A stretch of 64,000 bases of DNA from Okibacterium sp. HSC-33S16 (GTDB lineage: Bacteria > Actinomycetota > Actinomycetes > Actinomycetales > Microbacteriaceae), in assembly GCF_024171565.1 (NCBI RefSeq), contig NZ_JALJZZ010000005.1:124001-188000 (forward strand). Direction: 5' to 3'. The position numbers and the translations under genes were made by a program. The notes below the pieces were generated by a model that was not told the origin of the DNA, did not search any database, and saw nothing but the letters and a program-made list of their open reading frames with translations. The first letter of the stretch is position 1. Each line of letters begins with the position of its first letter. This document shows, one piece after another, positions 9,609-18,473 of the stretch.

Positions 9609-11132
9609 ATGCAACCCACTGTGAATGGCCTGCTCCGCACCTCCAGCCTGAGCCTGCGCCTGATCGCCGGCGGCGGTTCTGATCGGCTCACGGCACCGGT
9701 GTCATGGATCCACAGCTCTGACCTCGCCGACCCGACACCGTTTCTCGACGCCGGACAGCTCGTGCTCACGACCGGCACCCAGTTCGACCCAGACACGGCC
9801 ACCCGCGACACCTTTGAGCGTTACGTGGCCCGGCTCGCTGACCACGGGCTGAACGGCATTGGCTTCGGTACCGAGGTCATTCGGGCTGGCACCCCTGACG
9901 AGCTCATCGCGGCCTGCGACCGCTTCGACATGCCTCTGTTCGAAGTGCCCTACCGTGTGCCGTTCATCGCGGTCATCCGATCGGTCGCCGACCTCATCGC
10001 CGAATCCGCGCATGCCCGCGACACCTGGGCGCTGAACGCACAGCGTGCCATTTCTTTTGCTGCATTGAAGCCGGATGCTGTCAGCTCGGTTCTGCAGGAA
10101 CTGTCACGTCAGCTCGGTCGTTGGGTGGCGCTCTACGACTCACGTGGCGTGCGAGCCGCGACGTTCGACGAGACCTCGACGCTGTCACAGCCGGAACTTG
10201 TCGAGCGCGTGAACGCCGAGGCGAAACGGCTGGTCACCCGTGGACAGCGCTCCAGCTCGACGATCAGTGACCCGGCCGGACACGTGTCGCTGCAGACGCT
10301 CGGCCGGCGCGGGGCGTTGCGCGGGGTGCTTGTCACGGCGGGCGCCGGCCCGCTCGACGCGGCAGACCAGACCGTGGTGACGAGCGTCGTTGCTCTCGCC
10401 GGGCTCGCACTCGAGCAAAACCGTGAACTCGGGCGGGCTCGCGGGCAGTTGCGAAGTGGCCTGTTCCAGACGCTGCTTGAGGGCAACGTGGCGCTTGTCC
10501 GCCGAATCGTGCAGCAAATGGGTGGCACCCTCCCGGCCGAGCCGGTGCGTTTTGTCGTGTTGCGGCCTGCCGTTGCGGCGAGGGATGCGCTGTCGACTGA
10601 CCTTGAGGGCAGGGACACCGAATTCGCCGGTGAGGTGTTCTTCGCGACCGGCGAGGGCCGTGTGGTGGTCTGTGCTCCGGCCGACGCGGCGGCTTCACTC
10701 GCGGCCGAGTTGACCGCGAGCCATGGCGTGGCGGCGGGTGTCTCAGAACCGATGCCGTGGGCCGAGACAGCGACAGGCGTCTCGCAAGCCGTGCGGGCCC
10801 TCGAGAAGGCGCCAGAGGCATCCGTTCTCACCTTCTCTGAGATCGCGGAAGGCAACCTGTCCGGGCTACTGCGCGAGACCTCCGCACGGGAACTGGCGAT
10901 AGCGCTGCTACGGCCGGTACGCGAACACGATGCCACGACCGGGATGAACCTTCTCGAGAGCATGCGGGTGTGGCTGCAGCACAACGGGGCGTGGGATCCG
11001 GCCGCGAAGGAACTGGGCATTCACCGGCACACGTTGAAAAGCCGGGTCTCGCTCGTCGAGAAGCTCACCGGGCGCACGCTGTCGAGCTTTGAGGCACGTA
11101 CCAACCTGTGGCTTGCGCTCGAGCTCGAGTGA
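9609..11132 (+). CDS. PucR family transcriptional regulator of the putrescine/GABA operon
   Basis: 507-residue regulator. Residues about 1-125 form the PucR N-terminal sensory domain (MQPTVNGLLRTSSLSLRLIAG; DPTPFLDAGQLVLTTG), a GAF-like middle follows, and the C terminus has the PucR helix-turn-helix: LLESMRVWLQHNGAWDPAAKELGIHRHTLKSRVSLVEKLTGR. PucR proteins usually activate nitrogen-compound catabolic genes in response to a metabolite. The gene is divergent from gabT with a 118-base shared control region, so the neighbouring operon is its probable target. The frame is open upstream to 9249, but that extension is antisense to gabT and is not coding. Confidence 0.9.
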   Translation: MQPTVNGLLRTSSLSLRLIAGGGSDRLTAPVSWIHSSDLADPTPFLDAGQLVLTTGTQFDPDTATRDTFERYVARLADHGLNGIGFGTEVIRAGTPDELIAACDRFDMPLFEVPYRVPFIAVIRSVADLIAESAHARDTWALNAQRAISFAALKPDAVSSVLQELSRQLGRWVALYDSRGVRAATFDETSTLSQPELVERVNAEAKRLVTRGQRSSSTISDPAGHVSLQTLGRRGALRGVLVTAGAGPLDAADQTVVTSVVALAGLALEQNRELGRARGQLRSGLFQTLLEGNVALVRRIVQQMGGTLPAEPVRFVVLRPAVAARDALSTDLEGRDTEFAGEVFFATGEGRVVVCAPADAAASLAAELTASHGVAAGVSEPMPWAETATGVSQAVRALEKAPEASVLTFSEIAEGNLSGLLRETSARELAIALLRPVREHDATTGMNLLESMRVWLQHNGAWDPAAKELGIHRHTLKSRVSLVEKLTGRTLSSFEARTNLWLALELE

Positions 11133-11154
11133 TGTGGCGGGTGCCCGCATGACG

Positions 11155-12180
11155 TCAGCGCAGGTATGCCCTCGCCCACTGGGTGATCTGCCCATAGGCA
11201 TAGGCGCGTACGGGAGGCGCCGACAGCAAGACGTCGTGAATCGCACCCGCAATCTTCGCAACGGTCACCGTCGGCGCGAGCCTCAACGATTGCTCGGCGA
11301 TCTCGTCGACAACAAGCACCGAGTCGCTCGAGAGCATGTCATCCGACCAGGTGACGGAGAGCGTCGATTTCGCCGACACCATACTGAGCACGGGAATCTC
11401 GATCGAGAGCCCCGCCGCAACGCGCTGGTGGCCAGCGAACACTGCGGCGAGCCAGGCCGGGTGGGCTGGGAATCCACGCGCCGGCCGCCAGTCGGTGTTG
11501 TACTCCCATTCGCCGTCCATCGCCTTCGACACCGCCCGGGAGTAGAAGCCCAGGTCGACGTTGGGCAGTTGCACTCGCGGGTCAAGCCGAGCACCGATCG
11601 ACGCCAACGGCGCCAATGCTCGACGCCCGACCGCGCCGGCCTGGAATTCCAGCCACGGACTGTTGAGCACGAGAGCGTGCGCCCGCTCGGGGTGCCGGTC
11701 CGCCCACAATGACACGGTGAGTCCGCCGGTGGAGTGACCCATAATGAGCAATCGGCGCGACGACTGCATGCCGTGCCCATGACCCATCGCGGACAGCGCT
11801 GCCTCGATGTCCTCGTCGTAGTCGGCGAGGTTGGTGATGTAGCCCGGAGCCTGGTGATCCCGCAGCGATCGACCGTACTTCCGCAGATCGAGCGCAAAGA
11901 ACCGGGCGCCCTGGGAATGCCAATACTCGGCGAGCTCGGTCTGGAAGAAGTAATCTGACCAGCCGTGCACGTAGAGCACGTCCCAGCCGCGCGCCACAGC
12001 CTCGTCGTCAAAGAGCGATGCAAAGCGGCGCAGGGCTGACTCGCGTCGGCGAACCAGAGTAGCCACGACGGGACCCTGAAAGTCATCGGGAAGCTCGAGC
12101 GTCAGTTGCTCGAACGGCTCCCCGAGCACATCGGGTTGCCAGCTCGACCCGACGGACTCCGTGTGCTCGCTTGACGTCAC
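11155..12180 (-). CDS. Alpha/beta hydrolase, lysophospholipase/S33 type
   Basis: 341-residue alpha/beta hydrolase. The nucleophile elbow is LLIMGHSTGGLTVSLWADRHP (serine in GHSTG), preceded by a strand and the oxyanion region DVLYVHGWSDYFFQTELAEYW, which is characteristic of the Hydrolase_4 (monoglyceride lipase/serine aminopeptidase) group. The acid and histidine would be in the C-terminal third (for example GAIHDVLLS). No signal peptide is seen, so it is likely cytoplasmic. It begins six bases after the stop of the membrane protein gene and is probably co-transcribed with it. The substrate is unknown. Confidence 0.85.
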   Translation of the reverse strand: MTSSEHTESVGSSWQPDVLGEPFEQLTLELPDDFQGPVVATLVRRRESALRRFASLFDDEAVARGWDVLYVHGWSDYFFQTELAEYWHSQGARFFALDLRKYGRSLRDHQAPGYITNLADYDEDIEAALSAMGHGHGMQSSRRLLIMGHSTGGLTVSLWADRHPERAHALVLNSPWLEFQAGAVGRRALAPLASIGARLDPRVQLPNVDLGFYSRAVSKAMDGEWEYNTDWRPARGFPAHPAWLAAVFAGHQRVAAGLSIEIPVLSMVSAKSTLSVTWSDDMLSSDSVLVVDEIAEQSLRLAPTVTVAKIAGAIHDVLLSAPPVRAYAYGQITQWARAYLR

Positions 12181-12186
12181 CGCGAA

Positions 12187-12969
12187 TTACGGCTGCGGCG
12201 GCTGCTGCGGCTGCTGCGGCTGCTGCCCAGTCGGGAACTGCTGCTGCGGCTGCTGCCCAGTCGGAAACTGCTGCTGTGGCTGGTGCTGCTGGGGGTAGAC
12301 CTGTGGCCCCTGGCCCTGCTGCGGAGCAGCGTAGCCCTGTGGAGCCTGACCCTGCTGTTGCGGAGCGCCATACGCCTGCTGCGGAGCACCATACTGCGGG
12401 GCCGCAGCGCGCGGGCGCGGAGCGACGGTACGGGCGATGAGAACGCCGAGCGCGAAGAGCGCGGTATAGACGATGGCGGTGGAGATTGAACCGACGAAGC
12501 CCGAGCTGAAGATGGCCTGGCCGAGATACGAACCACCGGTCACGACGGCCCAAATGATGTTGATGACGATCAGACCGACGAGGCCGATAGCGCCGCCAAG
12601 AGCGAGCTTCTTGAGCACCTCGACCGTTCCCCGGGCCTTCTCGAGAGGGGCGATGTAGAGGGCGCTCACGAGGACCAGGCCAGCGAACACCGCAGCGGCG
12701 ACCACCGAGACGATGAAGTAACTGAACTGGGTGCCGTAGAAACCGTAAATCGCGTTGCTGAGGAGCCCGAGGATCCCCGTGACAATCTCGAAGCCAACGA
12801 CGAGAACCGCTCCGAAGATCAGCTGGCGCAGAATGCCCTTGTCGATCGGGCGCTTGGGCTGACCGGCTGGCACCGGAGCACCGAACTGCGGAGCGTGGCC
12901 CTGCGGCTGGTTCCCGGCGGGCGGTACCTGCTGGGAATACGGGTTCTGGGGAGGCTGCTGCATCGACAT
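12187..12969 (-). CDS. Membrane protein with Gln/Pro-rich tails
   Basis: 260-residue protein of no family I can name. Residues 1-45 are Gln/Pro-rich and polar, about 48-185 hold four or five hydrophobic segments, and about 186-260 are again a low-complexity Q/P/A/G tail built from PQQ-type units. The tail includes an exact tandem repeat (see 12211-12270). Polar tails of this kind are common in small actinobacterial membrane proteins linked to the envelope. A -10 box six bases upstream supports the ATG at 12969. It is followed after six bases by the hydrolase gene. Confidence 0.75.
   Translation of the reverse strand: MSMQQPPQNPYSQQVPPAGNQPQGHAPQFGAPVPAGQPKRPIDKGILRQLIFGAVLVVGFEIVTGILGLLSNAIYGFYGTQFSYFIVSVVAAAVFAGLVLVSALYIAPLEKARGTVEVLKKLALGGAIGLVGLIVINIIWAVVTGGSYLGQAIFSSGFVGSISTAIVYTALFALGVLIARTVAPRPRAAAPQYGAPQQAYGAPQQQGQAPQGYAAPQQGQGPQVYPQQHQPQQQFPTGQQPQQQFPTGQQPQQPQQPPQP
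12211..12270 (-). repeat. Two 30-bp tandem repeats in the Gln/Pro-rich tail
   Basis: The blocks 12211-12240 and 12241-12270 differ at one base. On the minus strand they encode two copies of a ten-residue unit of the QQFPTGQQPQ type. The surrounding sequence is a CTG/CGG-rich run of the same type, so copy number could vary by slippage. Confidence 0.85.
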
Positions 12970-12975
12970 GTCCCC

Positions 12976-12981
12976 ACCCTA
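12976..12981 (-). promoter_or_regulatory. -10 box, leaderless, for the Gln/Pro-rich membrane protein
   Basis: TAGGGT on the minus strand, six bases before the ATG at 12969. Confidence 0.45.
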
Positions 12982-13024
12982 TCGGGCGGTACAACACCGA
13001 GCTATGGGCACAACTGCCCGTCGA

Positions 13025-14395
13025 TTACGCCTCGACACTCTCCCCGCGCGAGATTGCGACCATGTCCTCACGAGGAACCACCTTGATCCGCGCGCGACCG
13101 TGCGGCTCGCCGAGCTTCATCTCGTGTTGGTCGAGGCTGTGCCAGCCGTCGAGGTCGGTGTACGCCACACCACGCTCGTCGAGCAGATCAACAACGCCCT
13201 GCTCGGTCGGGTCGACCGGCGTCCACCAGTTGCTCTCGCCGTTGATGACGTGCTTGATGGTCTCCATGGCGTCTGACTTGGTGTGCCCAATGAGCCCGAC
13301 CGGTCCGCGCTTGATCCAGCCCGTGGCGTACACGCCGGGGACGACGTCGTTGCTGCCCTTCTTGAGCGCCATGCCCTCCCGGTTCGGGATGACACCGTGC
13401 CTCTTGTCGAACGGGACACCCTCGAGCGGTGACCCGAAGTAGCCGACAGCCCGGTAGATCGCCTGAACGGGCACCTCGCGAATTTCGCCGGTGCCGACAA
13501 CGCCACCCTCGGCATCCGGCTTCGTCCGCTCATAACGGAATGCGGCGACCCGGCCCTCGTCGTCAGAGACAACCTCAAGCGGCTTAGCGTAAAAGTGCAA
13601 GTGCAGGCGGCGTGACGCCGTACCGACCTCACGCTCGCGCCACTTCTGCAGCACCTTATCGATGACCATGACCTGCTTGTTGGTGGCGATCGCGGCTTTC
13701 GACGCCTCGTCGTAGTCGAAGTCCTCGTCGTAGAGGATCATGTCGACGTCGTTGAGCTCACCGAGTTCACGCAGCTCGAGCGGGGTGAACTTGACCTGTG
13801 CCGGCCCGCGGCGTCCGAAGACGTGCACGTCGGTAACGGGAGACGCCTTGAGTCCCTCATAGACGTTCTCGGGAATCTCGGTGGACAACAGGTCTTCGGG
13901 GTGCTTCGCGAGCATGCGGGACACGTCGAGGGCGACGTTGCCGTTTCCGATCACCGCGATGGACTGTGCCTCGAGCGGCCAAATACGGGGCACGTCGGGG
14001 TGGCCGTCGAACCAGCTGACGAATTCGGCAGCACCGTACGAGCCCTTGAGGTCGATGCCGGGGATGTCGAGGTCGGCGTCGCGCACTGCGCCGGTCGCGA
14101 AGATGACGGCGTGATAGTGCTTCTTGAGGTCGTCGAGTGTGATGTCTGTGCCGAAGTTGACGTTACCGAAGACGCGAATGTCGCCACGGTCGAGCACGTC
14201 GCGGAGCGCGTTGACGATGCCCTTGATTCGCGGGTGGTCGGGGGCAACACCGTAGCGAACCAGCCCGTACGGAGCGGGCAGGCGGTCGAACAGGTCGATC
14301 GACACGTCGAAGTTGCGTTCGGCTTTGAGCAGGATGTCCGCTGCGTAGATACCTGCCGGGCCGGCGCCGACGATCGCGAGTCTCAACTTGGTCAT
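13025..14395 (-). CDS. fprA: Ferredoxin/adrenodoxin-type NADP+ reductase
   Basis: 456-residue flavoprotein of the FprA (adrenodoxin reductase-like) family. The FAD motif LAIVGAGPAGIYAADILLKA is at the N terminus, and the NADPH site VIGNGNVALDVSRML comes near residue 150. The family passes electrons between NADPH and ferredoxin. The C terminus (ATGWIKRGPVGLIGHTKSDAMETI) matches the family's conserved second FAD/NADP block. It starts 15 bases after the polyprenyl synthase stop and is probably expressed with it. A specific ferredoxin partner is not in the window. Confidence 0.92.
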   Translation of the reverse strand: MTKLRLAIVGAGPAGIYAADILLKAERNFDVSIDLFDRLPAPYGLVRYGVAPDHPRIKGIVNALRDVLDRGDIRVFGNVNFGTDITLDDLKKHYHAVIFATGAVRDADLDIPGIDLKGSYGAAEFVSWFDGHPDVPRIWPLEAQSIAVIGNGNVALDVSRMLAKHPEDLLSTEIPENVYEGLKASPVTDVHVFGRRGPAQVKFTPLELRELGELNDVDMILYDEDFDYDEASKAAIATNKQVMVIDKVLQKWREREVGTASRRLHLHFYAKPLEVVSDDEGRVAAFRYERTKPDAEGGVVGTGEIREVPVQAIYRAVGYFGSPLEGVPFDKRHGVIPNREGMALKKGSNDVVPGVYATGWIKRGPVGLIGHTKSDAMETIKHVINGESNWWTPVDPTEQGVVDLLDERGVAYTDLDGWHSLDQHEMKLGEPHGRARIKVVPREDMVAISRGESVEA

Positions 14396-14410
14396 ACGGG
14401 GATACGTTCC

Positions 14411-15478
14411 TTACTTGCTGCGGTCAACGATGGTGTCCGCAAAGCGGGTGAGAGCCTGTTTCACCGGGCCGTCGGGCAGTGGTGCGAGGGCCTCGACGGC
14501 CTCGCGGGCCCATTCGTGCGCTTCGGTGAGAGTGCGGGTGGTGACGTCATGCACGCGGAGCTCTGCGATGGCCGCATCGAAATCAGCGGATGCCGCGTCG
14601 CCGTCGGCGCCTGCGGCATCGGTTTCGATGCGGGCGACCAGCGCCGCTGCGGTCTCGTCGGTGGCCGCGAGTGCGCGAAGTCGGATGAGCGGGAGGGTGG
14701 CAACGCCCGCTCGCAGGTCGGTACCGGGGACCTTGCCGGTTTCCTCGGGCTGAGGCGACAGGTCGATGACGTCGTCGATGAGCTGGAACGCCACGCCGAT
14801 CTTCTCGCCATATTCGACGACCGGTGCCTCAAACTCGGCGGGGGCGCTGGAGAACACCAGTCCGGCCTGCGCGGCCAAGGCGATGAGCGAACCGGTCTTA
14901 TCTGCGAGCACCTGAATGTAGTGCGCTTCAGCGTCTTCGTCGTCCTGCGGCCCGACGGTTTCGTGCAACTGACCGAGAACGAGTCGCTCAAAGGTGTCGG
15001 CCTGCAGTTGGGTGGCACGTTCGCCGAGGCCGGCCATGAGCTGGCTGGCGCGGGCAAACAGCAGGTCACCGGTGAGAATCGCGACCGAGTTGCCGAAAAC
15101 GGCGTGCGCACTGGGCACTCCGCGGCGGCGGTCAGCGTCGTCCATGACGTCGTCGTGATACAGCGACGCCAGGTGGGTGATCTCGATCGCCTGGGCGGCC
15201 TGGATAACCTCGGGAGTGTTGCCCTCACCCAACTGTGCGGTGAGGAGCAGCAGCATGGGGCGCACGCGCTTGCCGCCCGCTTCAAGCAGGTAACGCGAGG
15301 TGGCGTCGGCCACGGAGTCGGTGAAACTCAGTTCGACTTCGAGAGCGTTCTCGATGAGCTGGAGTCCGTCGTCGACCGACGCGAGCAGCTTTTTGCTCTT
15401 GGGCGACGCGAAGATGCGGTCGGTCTGGCCCAGATGACTGGAAAGGCTCGTCGCACGCCGGATAGCACTCGGATTCAC
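14411..15478 (-). CDS. Long-chain polyprenyl diphosphate synthase (menaquinone side chain)
   Basis: 355-residue trans-isoprenyl diphosphate synthase. Both aspartate-rich motifs are present: LYHDDVMDDADRRRG (first) and FQLIDDVIDL (second), together with GGKRVRPMLLLL. The residue before the first motif and overall similarity suggest a long-chain (hepta- to deca-prenyl) enzyme that makes the menaquinone tail, which fits the menaquinone genes 12 kb away. It starts with GTG and has a -10 box seven bases upstream. Chain length cannot be read with certainty. Confidence 0.9.
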   Translation of the reverse strand: MNPSAIRRATSLSSHLGQTDRIFASPKSKKLLASVDDGLQLIENALEVELSFTDSVADATSRYLLEAGGKRVRPMLLLLTAQLGEGNTPEVIQAAQAIEITHLASLYHDDVMDDADRRRGVPSAHAVFGNSVAILTGDLLFARASQLMAGLGERATQLQADTFERLVLGQLHETVGPQDDEDAEAHYIQVLADKTGSLIALAAQAGLVFSSAPAEFEAPVVEYGEKIGVAFQLIDDVIDLSPQPEETGKVPGTDLRAGVATLPLIRLRALAATDETAAALVARIETDAAGADGDAASADFDAAIAELRVHDVTTRTLTEAHEWAREAVEALAPLPDGPVKQALTRFADTIVDRSK

Positions 15479-15485
15479 GAGGACT

Positions 15486-15491
15486 AGCCTA
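15486..15491 (-). promoter_or_regulatory. -10 box, leaderless, for polyprenyl synthase
   Basis: TAGGCT on the minus strand, seven bases before the GTG at 15478. Confidence 0.5.
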
Positions 15492-15510
15492 CCCGTGCCG
15501 GGCGCTGGCG

Positions 15511-16731
15511 CTATTTCTCCTCGATCCCCCAGGGCGACCCATAACCGCGCGGCGCTTCGGCAGCGAGGAGGTCGAGAAATGGGCGGGCATCGAACGCTTC
15601 GGGGCCGAGCACTCCGGTGCCGCTCCAGACTTCGGTTGCGAGCAGTTCAAGTGCGATCACGGGGTTCAGGGCCGTCTGCCAGACCACGGCCTGCGACCCG
15701 TACTCGGCCATCGACTGCTCGTTGTCTGCGACGTGATAGAGGTAGGTGGACCGAGGCTTCCCATCTTTTCCTGTGCCGCGCACCCACACGCCCGCGCAGG
15801 TCTTGCCGCGCATCCTGTCGCCGATGGTGGCGGGGTCGGGCAGGCTCGCGGCAACCACGTCACGCGGTGACACCGCCACACCGTTGACGATTACCGGGTC
15901 CGTCCTGTCGAGGCCGGTCTTGTGCAGGACCTGAAGCACCTGGATGAATTCGTCTCCGAGGCCGTATTTGAAGGTGACGCGCTTGGCTTTGGTCCAGCGC
16001 GGCATGAGGAGCACCTCTTCGTGTTCGACGTTGACGCACTCAACCGGTCCGATGCCATCGGGGAAATCAAAGACCTCTGGCTCACTGAACGGAGGCGTCG
16101 TGTACCAGCCGCGCTCCTTCTCGAAGATCACCGGTGGGTTGAGGCACTCCTCGATCGTGGTCCAAATCGAGAACGACGGTGCGAAGTCATACCCGTCGAC
16201 GACGAGGTTCGCGCCATCACGAACACCGATTTCGTCGATCTCACTGAAGAGTTCGTCTTCGGCGTATCGTGCGAAGACGTCCGAAAGACCGGGCTCAACG
16301 CCGATTCCGACCAGCGCAAGCCGACCGGCATCCGTCCACTTCTCCGCTTGGGCGAATTGCTCATCGCCGAGCTTCACTCCCGGGAACTCGTGCGGCTTCT
16401 CGGGGTGGGGGCGGGACAGGCTCATGGCCATGTCGAGGTAGGTGGCTCCGCCGGCGAACGCACCGTCGAAGATCGACATCACGAAGCGCGGGTCGACGGC
16501 ATTGAGGACATGGGTGAGGTCATGCGTACGGATCAGGTCGGCGACGGCATCGGCGCTGGATGCATCGACCTGTGCGGTGGTGATTCGCGCGTCGTCCAGT
16601 TCGGCGGCCAGCGCCTCCGGCCGAGCCGGGTCGTAGTCTGCGATCACGAGCGCCTCGAAGAAGTCGCGTCGAACCAGGATACGAGCGGCGGCCGAGCCGA
16701 CCCCTCCGGTGCCGATGATCAGGATGCGCAT
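15511..16731 (-). CDS. Saccharopine dehydrogenase family protein
   Basis: 406-residue oxidoreductase with the N-terminal NAD(P) fold MRILIIGTGGVGSAAARILV and the family core VGIGVEPGLSDVFARYAEDEL. The fold is shared by saccharopine dehydrogenase, carboxynorspermidine dehydrogenase and related enzymes; the length (about 400) fits the lysine/polyamine-type bacterial members. I use ATG at 16731 because the GxGxxG strand starts immediately after it; a TTG at 16755 would add eight residues. It follows the third APC permease gene by 52 bases on the same strand, which suggests a transport/catabolism pair for an amino acid such as lysine, or for a polyamine. The substrate is not resolved. Confidence 0.82.
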   Translation of the reverse strand: MRILIIGTGGVGSAAARILVRRDFFEALVIADYDPARPEALAAELDDARITTAQVDASSADAVADLIRTHDLTHVLNAVDPRFVMSIFDGAFAGGATYLDMAMSLSRPHPEKPHEFPGVKLGDEQFAQAEKWTDAGRLALVGIGVEPGLSDVFARYAEDELFSEIDEIGVRDGANLVVDGYDFAPSFSIWTTIEECLNPPVIFEKERGWYTTPPFSEPEVFDFPDGIGPVECVNVEHEEVLLMPRWTKAKRVTFKYGLGDEFIQVLQVLHKTGLDRTDPVIVNGVAVSPRDVVAASLPDPATIGDRMRGKTCAGVWVRGTGKDGKPRSTYLYHVADNEQSMAEYGSQAVVWQTALNPVIALELLATEVWSGTGVLGPEAFDARPFLDLLAAEAPRGYGSPWGIEEK

Positions 16732-16783
16732 GGATGAGCCTTTCTTCACGAACAAGGTCGAGGAAGCTGGGGTGATCGACGGA

Positions 16784-18343
16784 TCAGGTCAGGCCACCGT
16801 CAACGGAGCGACCGTAAACGTCGGGGCTGTCGGGAACCAGAACCTCGGTGTCGCGGTTGAGGCTCTCACCGCGGAAGAACGGCTTGGACCCCGGGAAGCT
16901 CCACCAGATCAGCATGAGCACCACGCCAAATGCAAGCGCGCCAACACCAACAACGAAGGTTCCGCCGATGCCCCAGATCACCGTATAGCCGTAGTCAACG
17001 TCGTACATGTCGATGCAGGACTGCACGAACGCGTAGCCGAGCATTAGTGCGCCGAGGAGTGGGAAGAGACCCTTGAAGAAAAAGTCCCGCGCCGAGCGGA
17101 GGAGGTCTTTGCGGAAGTACCAGACGCACGCGAAGCCGGTGATGCCGTAATAGAACGCGATGGCAAGGCCGAGCGACAGGATGGAGTCGGCGAGGATGTT
17201 CTCTGAAATGAACGTCATGCCGACGTAATAGACGATCGCGACGATGCCCATGACGAGTGTCGAGAACGAGGGCGTCTGGTATTTCGGGTGGACGCTGGCG
17301 AACCGCTTGGGCAACGCCTTGTACGCCGCCATGGAGAGCGTGCCGCGAGCGGTGGGAAGGATGGTGGTCTGCGTCGACGACACCGCGGACACTAGAACGG
17401 CGACGACGAGGATCCACGCCCATGGGCCCAAAATGAGGTCCTTCAACGCCAGGAACACGTCATTGGCGTTGTCTTCGTTTGCGAGCCCCGTTCCGTCGGT
17501 ACCGAGACCTGCGTATGACATGGCGGCGACCGTGACCGAGACATAGGTGACGAGGAGAATAACCGTCGTGACGAGGGCCGCGCGGCCCGGGATGCGCTTG
17601 GGGTCCTTTGTCTCCTCGTTGAGCGCGAGGCAGGTGTCCCAGCCCCAGTAGATGAAGAGCGCAAGCAACACAGCTTCGATGAAGCCCGAGTAATCAGTGA
17701 AGGCGAACGGATTGAACCAGTCGAGGCTCACCGGTGTCGGGTGAGGGGCGTCGCCGGTACCCACCTTGACGAACGCGACGACCGCGAACAGCGCGAGCGC
17801 GAGGTATTGAACGGCCAGAAGCACGTTCTGCACGCGTTCTCCGAGTTCGATACCGCGATAACTCACCCAGGTCATGAGCGCGATGAAGACAACGCCGGTG
17901 CCCGTGACGAGCGGCACATTCGACGCAAGTGAGCCGTCACCGATGAGCAGCCACAGGTACTGGCCGCCGATCTGCGCGAGGTTGGCGAGCACCACCATTC
18001 CGGCGACGGCAACACCCCAACCACCCATCCAGCCGACGAACGGACCGAAGGCTTTCGTTCCCCAGGTGAAGGTGGTGCCGCAGTCGGGAACGGCTCGGTT
18101 GAGTTCGCGATACGCGAAGGCGATGAAGAGCATCGGGATGAAGGCCACGATGAACGCGATCGGCGCCTGCGCTCCGACGGCGAGCACGACGAATCCGAGC
18201 GTCGCGACCAACGAATAGACGGGAGCGGTCGACGCGAGCCCGATCACCACGGATCCCCAGAGGCCCAGGGTTCCGGTGGCGAGGCCCTTGCCTTCGCCGC
18301 TTGAGGCTACCGGGCGCGAGGGTCCCGCCGACTGCGTTGTCAT
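16784..18343 (-). CDS. APC family permease, paralogue of the gene at 1394
   Basis: 519-residue APC transporter with about twelve hydrophobic segments. Helix 1 reads IGLASTAPVYSLVATLG and the conserved loop reads PMLFIAFAYRELNRAVPDCG, nearly the same as in the 513-residue permease at 1394-2935. The C-terminal tail ends in acidic and polar residues. The next gene on the same strand is the saccharopine-dehydrogenase-like enzyme, so an amino acid substrate handled by that enzyme is a reasonable inference. The first base after the start faces the divergent XRE regulator across a 130-base gap. Confidence 0.86.
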   Translation of the reverse strand: MTTQSAGPSRPVASSGEGKGLATGTLGLWGSVVIGLASTAPVYSLVATLGFVVLAVGAQAPIAFIVAFIPMLFIAFAYRELNRAVPDCGTTFTWGTKAFGPFVGWMGGWGVAVAGMVVLANLAQIGGQYLWLLIGDGSLASNVPLVTGTGVVFIALMTWVSYRGIELGERVQNVLLAVQYLALALFAVVAFVKVGTGDAPHPTPVSLDWFNPFAFTDYSGFIEAVLLALFIYWGWDTCLALNEETKDPKRIPGRAALVTTVILLVTYVSVTVAAMSYAGLGTDGTGLANEDNANDVFLALKDLILGPWAWILVVAVLVSAVSSTQTTILPTARGTLSMAAYKALPKRFASVHPKYQTPSFSTLVMGIVAIVYYVGMTFISENILADSILSLGLAIAFYYGITGFACVWYFRKDLLRSARDFFFKGLFPLLGALMLGYAFVQSCIDMYDVDYGYTVIWGIGGTFVVGVGALAFGVVLMLIWWSFPGSKPFFRGESLNRDTEVLVPDSPDVYGRSVDGGLT

Positions 18344-18421
18344 GAGCGAAAACTACTGCGACCTCGATGACTCGTCAATGCCCGTGGCTGGACTGACCGG
18401 CAGCGTGACATGAACTCATGG

Positions 18422-18467
18422 CAGGTAGTGCCAGTGCCTCCCAGCGGCCCGGCCCTTGGCTTAGCCT
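18422..18467 (+). promoter_or_regulatory. Promoter/operator block of the XRE regulator gene
   Basis: CAGGTA-N4-CAGTGCCTCCC (18422-18442) is followed after 19 bases by the -10 box TAGCCT (18462-18467), and ATG comes six bases later. The core AGGTAG-N5-GTGCCT (18423-18439) is an imperfect dyad. The same block with the same internal spacing occurs before the aldo/keto reductase at 21311, which points to a shared regulator, most simply the XRE protein itself. Confidence 0.6.
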
Positions 18468-18473
18468 GAAGCC

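Noticed and set aside
12181-12300. CTG/CGG-rich repetitive stretch as a possible CRISPR or satellite
   Set aside because: No repeat-spacer structure; it is the coding sequence of a low-complexity protein tail.
12083-12997. Minus-strand 304-residue alternative frame over the Gln/Pro-rich membrane protein
   Set aside because: The chosen frame has clear membrane helices and a promoter at the right distance; this one has Arg-rich shadow composition and crosses into the hydrolase gene.
13823-15487. Plus-strand 554-residue open frame
   Set aside because: Antisense shadow of the ferredoxin reductase and polyprenyl synthase genes, caused by high G+C; no recognisable domain.
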